From Gimesia aquarii (GTDB lineage: Bacteria; Planctomycetota; Planctomycetia; Planctomycetales; Planctomycetaceae), in the NCBI RefSeq assembly GCF_007748175.1, contig NZ_CP037422.1, positions 744,001-808,000 on the forward strand: DNA of 64,000 nt, given 5' to 3'. A program made the translations under genes and the position numbers. The notes below the pieces were generated by a model that saw nothing but the letters and a program-made list of their open reading frames with translations, ran no database searches and was not told the origin of the DNA. This document shows, in pieces, positions 38,454-48,114 of the stretch (within the stretch, counting starts at the first letter, position 1; the number at the start of each line of letters is the position of its first letter).

Positions 38454-39011
38454 TTAGGATTGATCTAATTCGCGCTTCAATGCTGCTAATTCCGATTCAA
38501 TTTGCTCTGAGCGTGATGGAGACAAGCTGGATGCAGATGCTGGTGCTTCAGAGGTCGCTTGTGCAGGAGATTCAGATAGTCCATGGGAGTCTGTTAACTC
38601 CAGTTGTTTTCGTTTTGCTTCAGCGAGTCTTGCTTCCAGAGCATGTAAGGTCGTTGTCAAATGTTCGCAAGTGGCTAAAGCTGCCGCATGTTGCTGCTCT
38701 AGCCCTGCCATTAAGTCTTCGATTTCCTTTTTTCGGACCAGCGAATTTCGTGCTTCTACTTCCTCACCGGCCGCTAACGCGTTCTTAGCGGCTTCTTTCC
38801 ACTGTGAAATTTGCTCCTGGTGTTCCTGCAGTTCCTTCTGGATCGCCTGTTTATTGGTAATTGCTGTTTTTACGCTACGGTTAGCGCCCGCGATACCCTC
38901 TTTCATCTCAGCAATAATCTGCTCGATTTCAATGACAGGATCTGCTGCATTTTTAAGTAATTGAGTTAGATTACAGGTAACGATGTCAGTGAGCCGACTA
39001 AAATAGCTCAT
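38454..39011 (-). CDS. PspA/IM30 family coiled-coil protein
   Basis: A protein of about 185 residues with MSYFSRLTDIVTCNLTQLLKNAADPVIEIEQIIAEM, the characteristic PspA/Vipp1 amphipathic start followed by alpha-helical coiled coil (about 30-165). This family binds and stabilises membranes during stress. I start at ATG 39011 (GGAG 9 bases upstream); ATG 39026, five codons earlier, lacks a good site. The C-terminal 35 residues are low-complexity Ser/Ala. It sits about 100 bases downstream of the ECF sigma gene on the same strand and may be co-regulated. Confidence 0.85.
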   Translation of the reverse strand: MSYFSRLTDIVTCNLTQLLKNAADPVIEIEQIIAEMKEGIAGANRSVKTAITNKQAIQKELQEHQEQISQWKEAAKNALAAGEEVEARNSLVRKKEIEDLMAGLEQQHAAALATCEHLTTTLHALEARLAEAKRKQLELTDSHGLSESPAQATSEAPASASSLSPSRSEQIESELAALKRELDQS

Positions 39012-39127
39012 TCTCCTCTTCTCCATACTGTATCAAATGGTTCACGAAAAGATTGCGATTTTGAAGGCCCTATCGAGTCAACGCAATTCCCTTCTTTCAG
39101 GTTCAATTATATTTCTAAAATCTCATA

Positions 39128-39721
39128 TTATACTTCATTCTGTTGTGAGCCAGTCACACCCATAAGCTTTAATTTCTCGCGTAATTTTTCTCGTGCCAGT
39201 CGTAGGCGGCTTTTCGCTGTTGCCAGATTTGTCTCCATTACTTCAGCCACTTCATTGAGGGTCAGCTCTGAATAATGGTGCAGAGTAAATGTTAAACGCT
39301 GGTCCTCTGGAATTGTTCCCAGCAGTTCATCCACAATCAATGCCAATTCTTTGATATTGGCTTTCTCTTCTGGTGAAACCACTTCGCTTGCCAGCCGGTT
39401 GAGGGAATCATCTTCATCTGTTTTCTTACCGGTGTAAGCTTTCACTAGTGCGTCATGTGATTGACGACGAATACTATCGATCATCAGGTTCCGAGCGACC
39501 CTGTACATCCAACCGCGAAATCGGCCTTGAGGTATATAGTCCCACGACTGATTATAGACTCTAAGGAGCGTTTCCTGAGAAAGATCTTCTGAGAGTTGCG
39601 AATCTCGAATATTTCTAAAGAAAAAACCAATCAATGGTCCCTGATATTTATCCACTAGTTCATCGAACGCGCGCAGGTCACCACTTTGGATTCGGATCAT
39701 TAATTGATCGTCTTCTGTCAT
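39128..39721 (-). CDS. ECF-family RNA polymerase sigma factor (RpoE type)
   Basis: A 197-residue sigma-70 family protein of the ECF class. The sigma2 region (FDELVDKYQGPLIGFFFRNIRDSQLSEDLSQETLLRVYNQ, WMYRVARNLMIDSIRR) and the sigma4 region (ELLGTIPEDQRLTFTLHHYSELTLNEVAEVMETNLATAKSRLRLAREKL) are complete. ATG 39721 is the start (AGGA at 39731-39734, spacer 9); an earlier frame to 39763 lacks such a site. The anti-sigma factor normally found next to it is not obvious. Targets are unknown; the PspA-like gene downstream is the nearest candidate. Confidence 0.93.
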   Translation of the reverse strand: MTEDDQLMIRIQSGDLRAFDELVDKYQGPLIGFFFRNIRDSQLSEDLSQETLLRVYNQSWDYIPQGRFRGWMYRVARNLMIDSIRRQSHDALVKAYTGKKTDEDDSLNRLASEVVSPEEKANIKELALIVDELLGTIPEDQRLTFTLHHYSELTLNEVAEVMETNLATAKSRLRLAREKLREKLKLMGVTGSQQNEV

Positions 39722-40019
39722 GATGTTATTTCCTGAATAGAACAGGCCATAGTCTGGGAACAAAGCCTGTGTATCTAATCCTACTGAATCTTGTCAACCA
39801 TTCAAATCTGCAATCGTCCGGTATTTCTTTTTAACAGGACCAAGTTTTTATACTGTGATATTATGATATTGTGATCAGATATCCTGTAGAATTCACCTGT
39901 AAATCGCTAACATTTCAGCCTTGAGTCACTTTTAACTCAAATCAGTAGCAAAAATTGTCAGAAACCCTTTACACTTTATTGATCATTATAAAAAGCTATT
40001 GAGCGAACAGGATATTGTT

Positions 40020-41261
40020 GTGTCGATCACGGAAACCGTCAAAGTCGAACTGAACTACGGGTATACTCGAGAGTTCCAATGCGAAATCCCGACAGAGAGG
40101 CTGATTTGGTACCAGCAGGCGCCTCCACCTTTGGAAGATGTTCCGCTGAAAACACAACATGTATTAAATAATCCACTGGAGTTACCCCCACTTGACTTAG
40201 CAGTGATCCCCGGGGATAAAATCACGATTGTCGTTGACCGTGAAACTCCAGTAGTCGATGAAATCATTAATTCCGTATGGGATTTTTTTTCAGACTGTGG
40301 AATCGAAGCCGCCGATGTGACAATCTTACAAGCACAATCTGGCTCACTCAATCTGCAGCAAAAATTAATGGATTCGGTGAATCCGGAGTTAAAGCAAGAT
40401 GCGCAATGGGTTATACATGAACCTGAGTCGAAAGAAGGGCTCGGCTACCTGGGAACCTCGGCAAGTGGGGAACGCATTTACCTCTCAAAACATTTGCTGG
40501 AAGCGGACTTCATACTTCCGATTGAACTTGTCAGCTACGACCCACTTATAGGATACGCAGGAGGCGGCAGTTTACTCTATCCCGAGTTCTCTTCGCAAGA
40601 AGCCGTCATAAAGAGCAGAGGCCAATCACATCGTGAACTGACTCCTGCAGAGAGCAGGCCCCTGCGTCAGCTCATAGACGAAGTCGGTTGGATGCTGGGG
40701 CTGCAATATAGCTTGCAGGTCATTCCATCTGCCGGTCAGGGCGCCTCAGAAATCGTGTTCGGCGGTATCGAAGCCACTTTTCGAAAAGGCAAAGAACTTC
40801 TCGATCAATATTGGAAGTTAGAACCAAGTTACAAAGCAGAAGTGGTAGTGGTTGCCGTTGAGTGTGGACCAGCAGGCCATGCGTGGACTCAATTGGGGCG
40901 TGTTTTAGAAACCGCCAGAAATCTGGTATCTCAGGATGGGCGCATTGTACTGCTCACTGAGATTGATGAGCCGTTCGGTGAAGGGATGCAAATTCTATCA
41001 GGTTGTCTTGAACCTCTCGACGCCATTAAACCGCTTCGTGATAGACAGTCCAATGATCTCGTAACGGCTACTCAGATGGCGCTCGCCGCAGACTGGGCAC
41101 TGATTTGTCTGTTGAGTAAAGCTAAAACCGATGATGTTGAGGATCTGTTTATTATTCCACTCGAGGACGAAGCAGAAGTTCGACGCCTATTACAAACAGA
41201 TGAAACCATTTCCATTATCGCCTCGGCCCAACATGCCTATGGGCAACTCAAGCAAGAATAA
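40020..41261 (+). CDS. LarA-like (DUF2088) protein, apparently lacking catalytic residues
   Basis: A 413-residue protein related to LarA, the nickel-pincer lactate racemase. The N-terminal DUF2088 domain is seen in ELNYGYTREFQCEIP, PPLDLAVIPGDKITIVVDRETP and the strand after it. Known LarA proteins have a TGTHRP His and a PHxxxGxxGGRK segment. Here the corresponding stretches read LQAQSGSLNLQ and YDPLIGYAGGGSLLYPEF, so the usual catalytic His and Lys appear to be absent. It may not be a racemase. GTG 40020 follows AGGA with a 7-base spacer and is preferred to the TTG at 39999. Confidence 0.7.
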   Translation: MSITETVKVELNYGYTREFQCEIPTERLIWYQQAPPPLEDVPLKTQHVLNNPLELPPLDLAVIPGDKITIVVDRETPVVDEIINSVWDFFSDCGIEAADVTILQAQSGSLNLQQKLMDSVNPELKQDAQWVIHEPESKEGLGYLGTSASGERIYLSKHLLEADFILPIELVSYDPLIGYAGGGSLLYPEFSSQEAVIKSRGQSHRELTPAESRPLRQLIDEVGWMLGLQYSLQVIPSAGQGASEIVFGGIEATFRKGKELLDQYWKLEPSYKAEVVVVAVECGPAGHAWTQLGRVLETARNLVSQDGRIVLLTEIDEPFGEGMQILSGCLEPLDAIKPLRDRQSNDLVTATQMALAADWALICLLSKAKTDDVEDLFIIPLEDEAEVRRLLQTDETISIIASAQHAYGQLKQE

Positions 41262-41284
41262 CCGAAACACGCATACTTAAAATC

Positions 41285-42268
41285 TTAACTGACTGGCAGC
41301 CCCGCTGATTTGAGCACGCATTCCTGCACGAAGTAGTCATGTTGATAGGAAAAGTCTAAATCTTTTTCGCGACGAATCACTCGCGCCATATCAGCGACAT
41401 CATCGATATAGCGAGTATAACGAGGAAATTCGATTGACTGTTGTCCTTTACGATATTTTCCCCGCGCGTTTTCGAGAGTTAAACTGGCAGCCGGTCTTCC
41501 GAATGGTTGGAGATGGAACGTTCCCTCTGACCCGCACACAACAATATGTCTTCGATTGAAACCATTGACTTCATTACAACTGGATTTGACTGTTGCGATT
41601 GCCTTTGGATAAGTAAAGACTGCCAGCATATTATCCTGAAGCGTATCTTTGATGACAGAGGCATGTTGTGAGAAAGGGGTTACCTGGTCTGGCCTTCCCA
41701 AAATCTGAACGACAAGATCAATCACATGACAGCCCAGCTCAAACATCATACCACCTGGTTGTGGTTCTAATTTAGCGCGACTGACTTTGTCCATTTTTTT
41801 ACTGATCACCGTATGGACTTCAAAAGGTTCACCAAGCCAACCTTTTTTCAAGAGATCTCTTAATAGTACAACCCCGGGGTTATAACGGTACATATAGCCC
41901 ATCTGAATCAGCAGATGTTTTTGTGCTGCCTGATCAAGAATTCGTTTAAAGTGGGGTAACGAGAATCCCGCTGGTTTATCAAGGTGAATGTGTTTACCTG
42001 CAGCAATACATTTTTCAGCCGTCTGTAACAGGTCGGGTACCTGTGTTTCTACTGCAACCGCTTGGAGCCCCTTGACGTTCAGCAGTTGTTCTTCCGTTAG
42101 AAAGGGCAGGTCTTTATAGATGCCCGTCGATTCAGCATAATTTCGCAGTTGTGCATTGGGTTCGACGACGCCAACCACATCATATTCCGCTGACTTACGT
42201 AAGGCCTGCATTTTTCCTCCGGCGTGAGGATGCCCCACGCCAATTTGTCCGACTTTAATTTTTTCCAC
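41285..42268 (-). CDS. Gfo/Idh/MocA family oxidoreductase
   Basis: A 327-residue NAD(P)-dependent dehydrogenase. The N-terminal Rossmann motif is KVGQIGVGHPHAGGKM, and the family's sugar-dehydrogenase motif appears as GKHIHLDKPAG. The C-terminal domain has FELGCHVIDLVVQILGRP. I choose GTG 42268 because TCCTTT on the plus strand at 42276-42281 gives an AAAGGA Shine-Dalgarno with spacer 7. A longer TTG-start frame (42295) exists but lacks one. The substrate is unknown; these enzymes often act on inositols or glucose derivatives. Confidence 0.9.
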   Translation of the reverse strand: MEKIKVGQIGVGHPHAGGKMQALRKSAEYDVVGVVEPNAQLRNYAESTGIYKDLPFLTEEQLLNVKGLQAVAVETQVPDLLQTAEKCIAAGKHIHLDKPAGFSLPHFKRILDQAAQKHLLIQMGYMYRYNPGVVLLRDLLKKGWLGEPFEVHTVISKKMDKVSRAKLEPQPGGMMFELGCHVIDLVVQILGRPDQVTPFSQHASVIKDTLQDNMLAVFTYPKAIATVKSSCNEVNGFNRRHIVVCGSEGTFHLQPFGRPAASLTLENARGKYRKGQQSIEFPRYTRYIDDVADMARVIRREKDLDFSYQHDYFVQECVLKSAGLPVS

Positions 42269-42468
42269 TTCTACATCCTTTCTGGTGTTACGCAAGAGGG
42301 CTGCGCTATTTATTGTGTAAGAATCGAACCGATAGAAAATCGGTGATTCGTAACATCAATCAACATACTGGAATGACAGGGGGCAAGTAAGTGCCTAAAA
42401 TATACACCTGATTTTATCGTAAACAACTACTAAATCAAAAACCACTCCGTTTCGCTGTGGGAGAGAAC

Positions 42469-43869
42469 ATGAAGAAACGTTTTCTAACTGTGTGCTGGCT
42501 CATTTGCTGGAATACATGTTTTCTCATCTCGAGTGAAGCAGCGTCCGGCAAGCCGAATGTCATTCTGTTTTTTATCGATGATCTGGGGTGGAGAGATGTT
42601 GGTTTTATGGGAAGTGATTTTTATGAAACACCACACATAGATCGTCTGGCCCAACAGTCGATGCGATTTACATCTGCTTATGCAGCGGCACCTAATTGTG
42701 CGCCGAGCCGTGCTTGTCTCATGTCGGGACAATACACACCACGTCATGGAATCTATACGGTTGGCGATCCCGCACGCGGCAATGATCAATATCGCAAGTT
42801 AGTACCGGCAACGAATAACACCGTCTTGGCTGATCAGTTTATTACGATTGCCGATGTCCTTTCACAAGCAGGTTATCGCTGTGCCAGCATTGGTAAATGG
42901 CATCTGGGGAAATCTCCACGATCGCAGGGGTTTCAAACCAATATTGCGGGAAATCAATCGGGAAGTCCGCGCGGAGGCTATTTCAGTCCTTATCGAAACC
43001 CTCAACTGACTAATGGCACTAAGGGTGAATATTTAACGGACCGTCTGACTGATGAAGCCTGCTCATTCATCAAATCAAATGCCGATTCTCCTTTCTTTCT
43101 TTATTTGACACACTATGCCGTTCACACTCCACTGCAAGCAAAACAGGAAAACATCAAACATTTCCAGGCAAAACCGGCTGGGAAATTACATCAACATGCT
43201 ACGTATGCCGCCATGATTAAAAGTATGGATGAGAGCATTGGCCGGGTTCTAAAAACCCTGAAAGAGCTGAAGCTTGCTCAAAATACGGTCATCGTTTTCA
43301 CGTCTGATAACGGCGGATACGGGCCAGCTACAACCATGCAACCTTTGCGCGGCTCGAAGGGAATGCTGTATGAAGGAGGCATCCGCGTTCCACTGTTAGT
43401 CAAGTGGCCGGGAGTCACCAAAGCGGGAAGTTCCAGTGATGAACCCGTGATTAATGTCGATTTTTATCCGACTTTCCTGGAAATAACGGAAACCTCAAAG
43501 CCTGAAAAGTATCAACTGGATGGTGTCAGTCTGGTTTCCTTGTTAAAAGCGCCGCAAAGCAAACTCAAACCACGTTCTCTATTTTGGCACTTTCCTGCCT
43601 ATTTACAAAAATATAAGGGTATGCAGCAGCGTTTTCGTACCACACCGGTTTCGGTCATTCGTCAGGGAGACTGGAAATTGTTAGAGTTCTTTGAAGACGG
43701 GCACCAGGAACTCTATAATACGCGCCTTGATATTAGTGAAATGATGGACCTGAGTAACAGTCATCCTGATAAAGCGAAAGAATTAGCAAAGACACTTCAT
43801 CAATGGCAAAAACAGGTTCAAGCGGCAATCCCTTCCAAACCGAATCCCTTATATGATCCCGGGAAGTGA
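42469..43869 (+). CDS. Type I sulfatase (formylglycine-dependent), exported
   Basis: A 466-residue sulfatase that hydrolyses sulfate esters, probably of algal polysaccharides. The signal peptide is MKKRFLTVCWLICWNTCFLISSEAA. The maturation signature is C77-A-P-S-R81 with the downstream GQYTPRHG; Cys77 is converted to formylglycine. The second signature is IGKWHLGK, and VFTSDNGGYGP carries the metal-binding DN pair. ATG 42469 follows GGGAG at 42459-42463. Sulfatases are strongly expanded in marine planctomycetes. No anaerobic maturase or FGE gene is adjacent. Confidence 0.95.
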   Translation: MKKRFLTVCWLICWNTCFLISSEAASGKPNVILFFIDDLGWRDVGFMGSDFYETPHIDRLAQQSMRFTSAYAAAPNCAPSRACLMSGQYTPRHGIYTVGDPARGNDQYRKLVPATNNTVLADQFITIADVLSQAGYRCASIGKWHLGKSPRSQGFQTNIAGNQSGSPRGGYFSPYRNPQLTNGTKGEYLTDRLTDEACSFIKSNADSPFFLYLTHYAVHTPLQAKQENIKHFQAKPAGKLHQHATYAAMIKSMDESIGRVLKTLKELKLAQNTVIVFTSDNGGYGPATTMQPLRGSKGMLYEGGIRVPLLVKWPGVTKAGSSSDEPVINVDFYPTFLEITETSKPEKYQLDGVSLVSLLKAPQSKLKPRSLFWHFPAYLQKYKGMQQRFRTTPVSVIRQGDWKLLEFFEDGHQELYNTRLDISEMMDLSNSHPDKAKELAKTLHQWQKQVQAAIPSKPNPLYDPGK

Positions 43870-43906
43870 TTTTAGTTTATAATAATAACGAAAGCCGAGA
43901 CAGAGC

Positions 43907-44530
43907 ATGCAATGGGAAGACATTCTCAAGGATTTTATTTACCTCTGGGCTGTCATCGATCCCATCGGTTCCATTCCCGTTTTTATGGCTGTCACTGCTG
44001 GATACAGCAAAGCAGCGCAGCGAAATATTGCATTGCGGGCAGTCATCACAGCCGGACTTGTCTTAATTCTGTTTGCTGTAGGTGGTCAGGTTCTGTTGGA
44101 TGAACTGGAAATCCCGCTCTCTGCTTTTCAAATTGCCGGGGGCTTGGTGTTGTTTCTCTTTGCGCTAACAATGATTTTCGGGGAAAGTAAACCTGAAGCG
44201 GAAATAGAGGAGTCCAGTAAAGTGGACTCGCATCAGAGTAAAGCCGTTTACCCACTGGCAATTCCCTCCATTGCCTCTCCGGGAGCGATGATGGCCATCG
44301 TACTCATCACAGATAATCATCGTTTTGATCTAGCGCAACAGTTAACCGCTACAATAACGATGCTTGTCGTTTTGCTGATTACATTGCTCTTACTTTTGCT
44401 GGCTGGTCCCATTCAAAAGCTGATTGGTGCTTCGGGTGCTAGCGTTGTCAGCCGGATTGGTGGATTAATTCTGGCTTCCGTTGCCGTCGACAGTGTACTC
44501 AGTGGAATTAAGACCTACTTCGAACTTTGA
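43907..44530 (+). CDS. marC: MarC family integral membrane protein
   Basis: A 207-residue protein of the MarC/YchE (UPF0056) family with six transmembrane helices. The family signatures IDPIGSIPVFMAVTAGYS near residue 15 and YPLAIPSIASPGAMMAIVLITD near residue 120 are present. The biochemical function is unknown despite the historical name 'multiple antibiotic resistance'. It is preceded by GAGACAGAG and follows the sulfatase gene by 37 bases in the same direction. It converges with an OmpA-like gene; an inverted repeat CATCAG-TATT-CTGATG lies between the two without a T-run. Confidence 0.9.
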   Translation: MQWEDILKDFIYLWAVIDPIGSIPVFMAVTAGYSKAAQRNIALRAVITAGLVLILFAVGGQVLLDELEIPLSAFQIAGGLVLFLFALTMIFGESKPEAEIEESSKVDSHQSKAVYPLAIPSIASPGAMMAIVLITDNHRFDLAQQLTATITMLVVLLITLLLLLLAGPIQKLIGASGASVVSRIGGLILASVAVDSVLSGIKTYFEL

Positions 44531-44557
44531 GATACATCAGTATTCTGATGGTAGGAT

Positions 44558-45394
44558 CTAGTTCAAGAGAGTTGGGTTAGGGTCCCAGCCTGCCACGACA
44601 GCATCAGGTGCAAGCACGAAAATTTCAACGCGACGATTTTTCTGACGTGCAGAATTATTCTCATTCGGTACGACTGGTTGGAACATGCTGTAACCTGCGG
44701 CACCCATGCGGTCTTGTTTCACTCCGTATTTTGAGAGTGAAAGCACGACAGAGTTAGCTCGGTTTGTCGATAAATGCCAGTTTGTTCGATGCAGACGTTG
44801 AGTGCTTGCTTTGGAGATCGCCTTGTCGTCCGTATGACCTACAACGAGTACATTTAAACGCTTTGCATTACCATCGTTCATGATCGCAGCAAACTGAGTC
44901 AAAATTTCTTGAGCGGAAGATTTGATGACATCACTGCCAGAGTCAAATAAAATATCTGAATGAAATTTGCTGACGCCGGTATGAGGATCGAATTCGAAGT
45001 CAGGATATTTATCCGCCAATTCCTGGAAGCGACGAGTCGCTTCACCATCCAGCGGACTAGGTTGTCCTTTGGCTTTCTTCATCAAGCTCACATAACGCTG
45101 CTGCATTTCCGAGCGTTCAACATTCAAATTATCGAGTCGTTTGTTGGCAATATTTAAATTGGATTCCAGCGTCTGGGCGCGCATTGCCAGTTGATCACGT
45201 TCGTGTTGCAGGGCGTTTGCGGACTGCTGGAACTGATCTCGTTGCATAGCCAATTCTGCATTTTGATTATAAAGCTGTTGGGCGCGATACATACTTTGCC
45301 GAACCTGGGCACTGGGTCCACGATGGCAAGACGTCTGACTGAGAGTAAATAAACACGCTGCGCTAAGCAGGCATACCCGTACGATGATGGGCAT
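44558..45394 (-). CDS. OmpA-type peptidoglycan-binding lipoprotein
   Basis: A 278-residue outer-membrane or periplasmic lipoprotein. The signal peptide MPIIVRVCLLSAACLFTLSQTSC ends in a lipobox-like LSQTSC with the lipidated Cys at about 23. A coiled coil follows (about residues 40-100). The OmpA C-terminal domain covers about 145-270: DILFDSGSDVIKSSA, VVGHTDDKAISKAS, LSTNRANSVVLSLSKYGV and ENNSARQKNRRVEIFV include the peptidoglycan-binding residues D and R. It probably links the envelope to peptidoglycan; some planctomycetes do possess peptidoglycan. AGGAG precedes the ATG by about 8 bases. Confidence 0.92.
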   Translation of the reverse strand: MPIIVRVCLLSAACLFTLSQTSCHRGPSAQVRQSMYRAQQLYNQNAELAMQRDQFQQSANALQHERDQLAMRAQTLESNLNIANKRLDNLNVERSEMQQRYVSLMKKAKGQPSPLDGEATRRFQELADKYPDFEFDPHTGVSKFHSDILFDSGSDVIKSSAQEILTQFAAIMNDGNAKRLNVLVVGHTDDKAISKASTQRLHRTNWHLSTNRANSVVLSLSKYGVKQDRMGAAGYSMFQPVVPNENNSARQKNRRVEIFVLAPDAVVAGWDPNPTLLN

Positions 45395-45890
45395 CTTTGG
45401 TGCTCCTTTATCATTCTCTGAATAGAATCACATTTCCAATCGCGCAATTATTCATGGCAGGTTTCTCATTCATTGAGATGAGGCGGTCCATGAAAATGCA
45501 CACTCTTGAAAAGCTAAGCTGATTCAAGGAAAGATGAATGGCATTTAAAAAATCAATTGTAATGGGTTTGGTAGGTTTTTTGAGAAGTAATATGCGATTG
45601 CATATCCTGTTAAGCAGATGAATCAGTAAGTGTGAAGTGAGAGAGGTTTACTCATTCAAAAGTCAACAGGCGTGGATTTATAACGCCTCTTTATTTTTAT
45701 GCCAAGAGCAACATCACCAAAAAATGTTCCATTTTTTTAGATTGAAATATCTACAAAAAACAGACTTGTTCGGGACTCGGAATGCAACCGATTTAGTTAC
45801 GAAAACAGATGGCACATAGCTGTTTAAGCCAAGCGCCACCTGTAATTGGGTGAAGCTGGTTGAAGAAGATTCGTTTCAATTTCAGCCGCT
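45395..45890. other. Intergenic region, no gene supported
   Basis: About 500 bases between the OmpA-like gene and the 3' end of a prepilin gene, both on the minus strand. A plus-strand frame at 45637-45819 is short and lacks a ribosome-binding site. No hairpin or promoter was recognised. Confidence 0.3.
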
Positions 45891-46430
45891 TTATGGCTCT
45901 GATTCAAGTCTTTTCAAATCCTCAGTCAGCGATTCGATTGCTTCCATTAGATTTCTTCGAGCAACGAGGGAAGCCGTATTTTGCGATAAGTCATATTTGA
46001 AGTTTTTCATCGCACGTTTGGCTCTTTTAATCTGTTCTTCTTTTGAGAGATTACTATTTTCAATCTCTGTATCCCTGTCAGAATTACTGGAACCAGCTTT
46101 TTCAGTTTCGGCGTCAGCACGTAAATCTCGTGCAACTTGCATCTGTTGCTTTTTTAAGTTGATGGCGTACATATCCAGAATCTCTTGCAATGAGTGTGTA
46201 TGTGAGCCGGATATCTCAGAGACGACAGGGCCGCCTGCATATTCATATTCTCGATAGACCCAATAAGGTCCCTCCTTTTTTTGTCCTTGAAGCGAAGCAT
46301 CTTTCGCTGTCTGGATGTCTGGCAACAACAAAGCAACCAATACTGCAAGTGTTGCGATAACGACCATTAATTCGATGAGTGTAAATCCTCTTTTCATTCC
46401 TCTCTTCTTCGATGGGAAACTAATCACCAT
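45891..46430 (-). CDS. Stand-alone prepilin-type protein
   Basis: A 179-residue protein with prepilin leader KKRGMKRG followed by FTLIELMVVIATLAVLVALLLPDIQTAKD, with Gly at the cleavage site and Glu5. The soluble part is short, charged and helical, with no recognised family; it includes a YRNEYEYAGGP-like segment and an Asn/Ser-rich linker. AAGGAG at 46433-46438 lies 2 bases from the first ATG, an unusually short spacing, so GTG 46427 or ATG 46397 may be used. It is outside the main pilin locus, about 29 kb away, and could be another pilin-like filament component. Confidence 0.72.
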   Translation of the reverse strand: MVISFPSKKRGMKRGFTLIELMVVIATLAVLVALLLPDIQTAKDASLQGQKKEGPYWVYREYEYAGGPVVSEISGSHTHSLQEILDMYAINLKKQQMQVARDLRADAETEKAGSSNSDRDTEIENSNLSKEEQIKRAKRAMKNFKYDLSQNTASLVARRNLMEAIESLTEDLKRLESEP

Positions 46431-46982
46431 CGCTCCTTATTAAAACTGACTTTTACAATACGCTGCTCAAACAGAATCGAGCACACACTTTTAATGCCCC
46501 GGTTTATAGGGATACTTGTTTAAGAGAATGTTTCTGTTTGATGATTATTGTAATTTCTAATAAAGCGAATCACGTGCCAAATCATGCTGACAACGACCAG
46601 GTGATGCTTTTGACTTTTCATATCTGGAGTAAGAGTAATGAGATAAGGCCATCGATCTTGCAAGCCGTTAATAGAAAATTCTTTTTTGAGTCATCAAACA
46701 ATTCGGACCGGACTTTAGTGTTGCCTGATTCTTGGGCAAGGTATCAAACATGGAGGTTTTATCACTCATTCGTTCGTTCAGAGACAACTTGTGATAGTTC
46801 TTACCTCAGAAACAGGTCATGAGTTTCGCCTGAGTCACAAAATCAGAGTCAACCAGAATTTGAAGGATACGTTCTTAGATAAGGATAGGTTTACTACTGT
46901 ATTATCACCTGTTCAAGTAAGATGAGTTGAGATCAATGGTGTTTTGCCGGTTAGACTGGATACCAATCATGAGGGGAAAGAT
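46431..46982. other. Divergent intergenic region upstream of the HlyD gene
   Basis: About 550 bases lie between the divergent prepilin and HlyD genes and should hold both promoters. A plus-strand frame at 46538-46822 encodes a composition unlike a real protein. The palindromic core CACGTG near 46571 is not a parS match. Nothing else was recognised. Confidence 0.35.
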
Positions 46983-48114
46983 TTGAATAAAATTTTGGGA
47001 CTCATTCTGCTGACGGCTGCACTCATTATTGCGCTCATTTATAGCCAGAACAGGGACGAACCCCTGAAAGTCTCTGGCTTTATCGAGGCGGATGACATAC
47101 GCCCTGGCTCACGCGTCGGTGGACGTGTAAAACGTGTATTGATTGAAGAAGGGCAATCCGTCGCACAAGGTGACTTACTGATTGAACTAGAGCCGTATGA
47201 TTTGTTAGAACGTCGTGCCGAAGCGGTCGCTAGTTTGTCAGAAGCCAAAGCAAATTATCAAAAATTAGTGGCTGGCTTCCGTGTGGAAGAAGTCGCTCAA
47301 GCTCGGGCGCGCGTAGATCAGTTAAAGGCACGTTTGACTTTATTAGTGAATGGACCCAGGCCACAGGAAATTGAATCTGCGATTGCGGAACTGCATTTAG
47401 CGGATGCAGAGTACCGACTTGCCAAAGCAAAACATTTGAGGATCGAATCCTTATTTGCCAAAAAATCGGCCTCGACCGATGAAATGGATACCGCGAATAC
47501 GGAATTGCAAGTTGCCGCTTCCAAAAAAGAAGTAAAGCAGAAAACGGTAGATCTATTGAAAGAAGGGACTCGGAAAGAAGAAATCGACGAAGCAAAAGCC
47601 CAGTTGAAACAAGCAGAAGAGGCTTGGCAGTTGTTAAAAAATGGAAGCCGGCGTGAAGATATCAAGCGGGCAGAGGCGAGCGTCAAAGCGGCAGAAGCAG
47701 GTTTACAGATTATTGATGAGCAGATTCAGGAGTTAAAAATCATTGCCCCCCTTGATGGAACGATTGAAGCAGTGACTTTACAACCGGGAGATCTGGTAAG
47801 AGGCAATGTTCCCGTTGTCTCCATCTTGGATTGGAACAACTTATGGGTGCGTTGTTATGTTCCAGAGAATCATTTGGATACAAGTTGACCAGGAAGTGGA
47901 TGTCACAATTGACAGTTATCCCAATCAGGTCTTTCAAGGACGAGTGACTTTTGTGTCTCGTCAAGCAGAGTTTGTTCCCCGAAATGTACAGACACCCGAA
48001 GAACGATCAAAACAGGTTTTTCGCATTAAAGTCAGAATCAAAGATCAGGACAAATTGCTCAGACCTGGAATGTCAGCTGATGTCTGGTTGGATCGGAAGG
48101 GCACCAGACCATGA
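46983..48114 (+). pseudogene. HlyD/membrane fusion protein gene with a frameshift
   Basis: A membrane fusion (adaptor) protein for the ABC exporter that follows. TTG 46983 is the likely start (GAGGGG, spacer 6), giving a membrane anchor NKILGLILLTAALIIALIYS, the lipoyl half (IEADDIRPGSRVGGRVKRV), a long coiled coil (about 70-240), and the second half LKIIAPLDGTIEAV. The frame runs into a TGA at 47886-47888 after ENHLDTS. A second frame continues the protein (VDQEVDVTIDSYPNQVFQGRVTF to GMSADVWLDRKG). Removing one A near 47881-47884 restores a single frame. The end overlaps the next ATG. It may be truly inactivated, or this may be an assembly error. Confidence 0.8.

Noticed and set aside
45850..46257. 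Plus-strand frame of 135 codons
   Set aside because: Antisense of the lone prepilin gene, whose leader and hydrophobic helix are convincing.
46538..46822. Plus-strand frame of 94 codons upstream of HlyD
   Set aside because: Composition is not protein-like, there is no Shine-Dalgarno, and it lies where promoters of divergent genes are expected.
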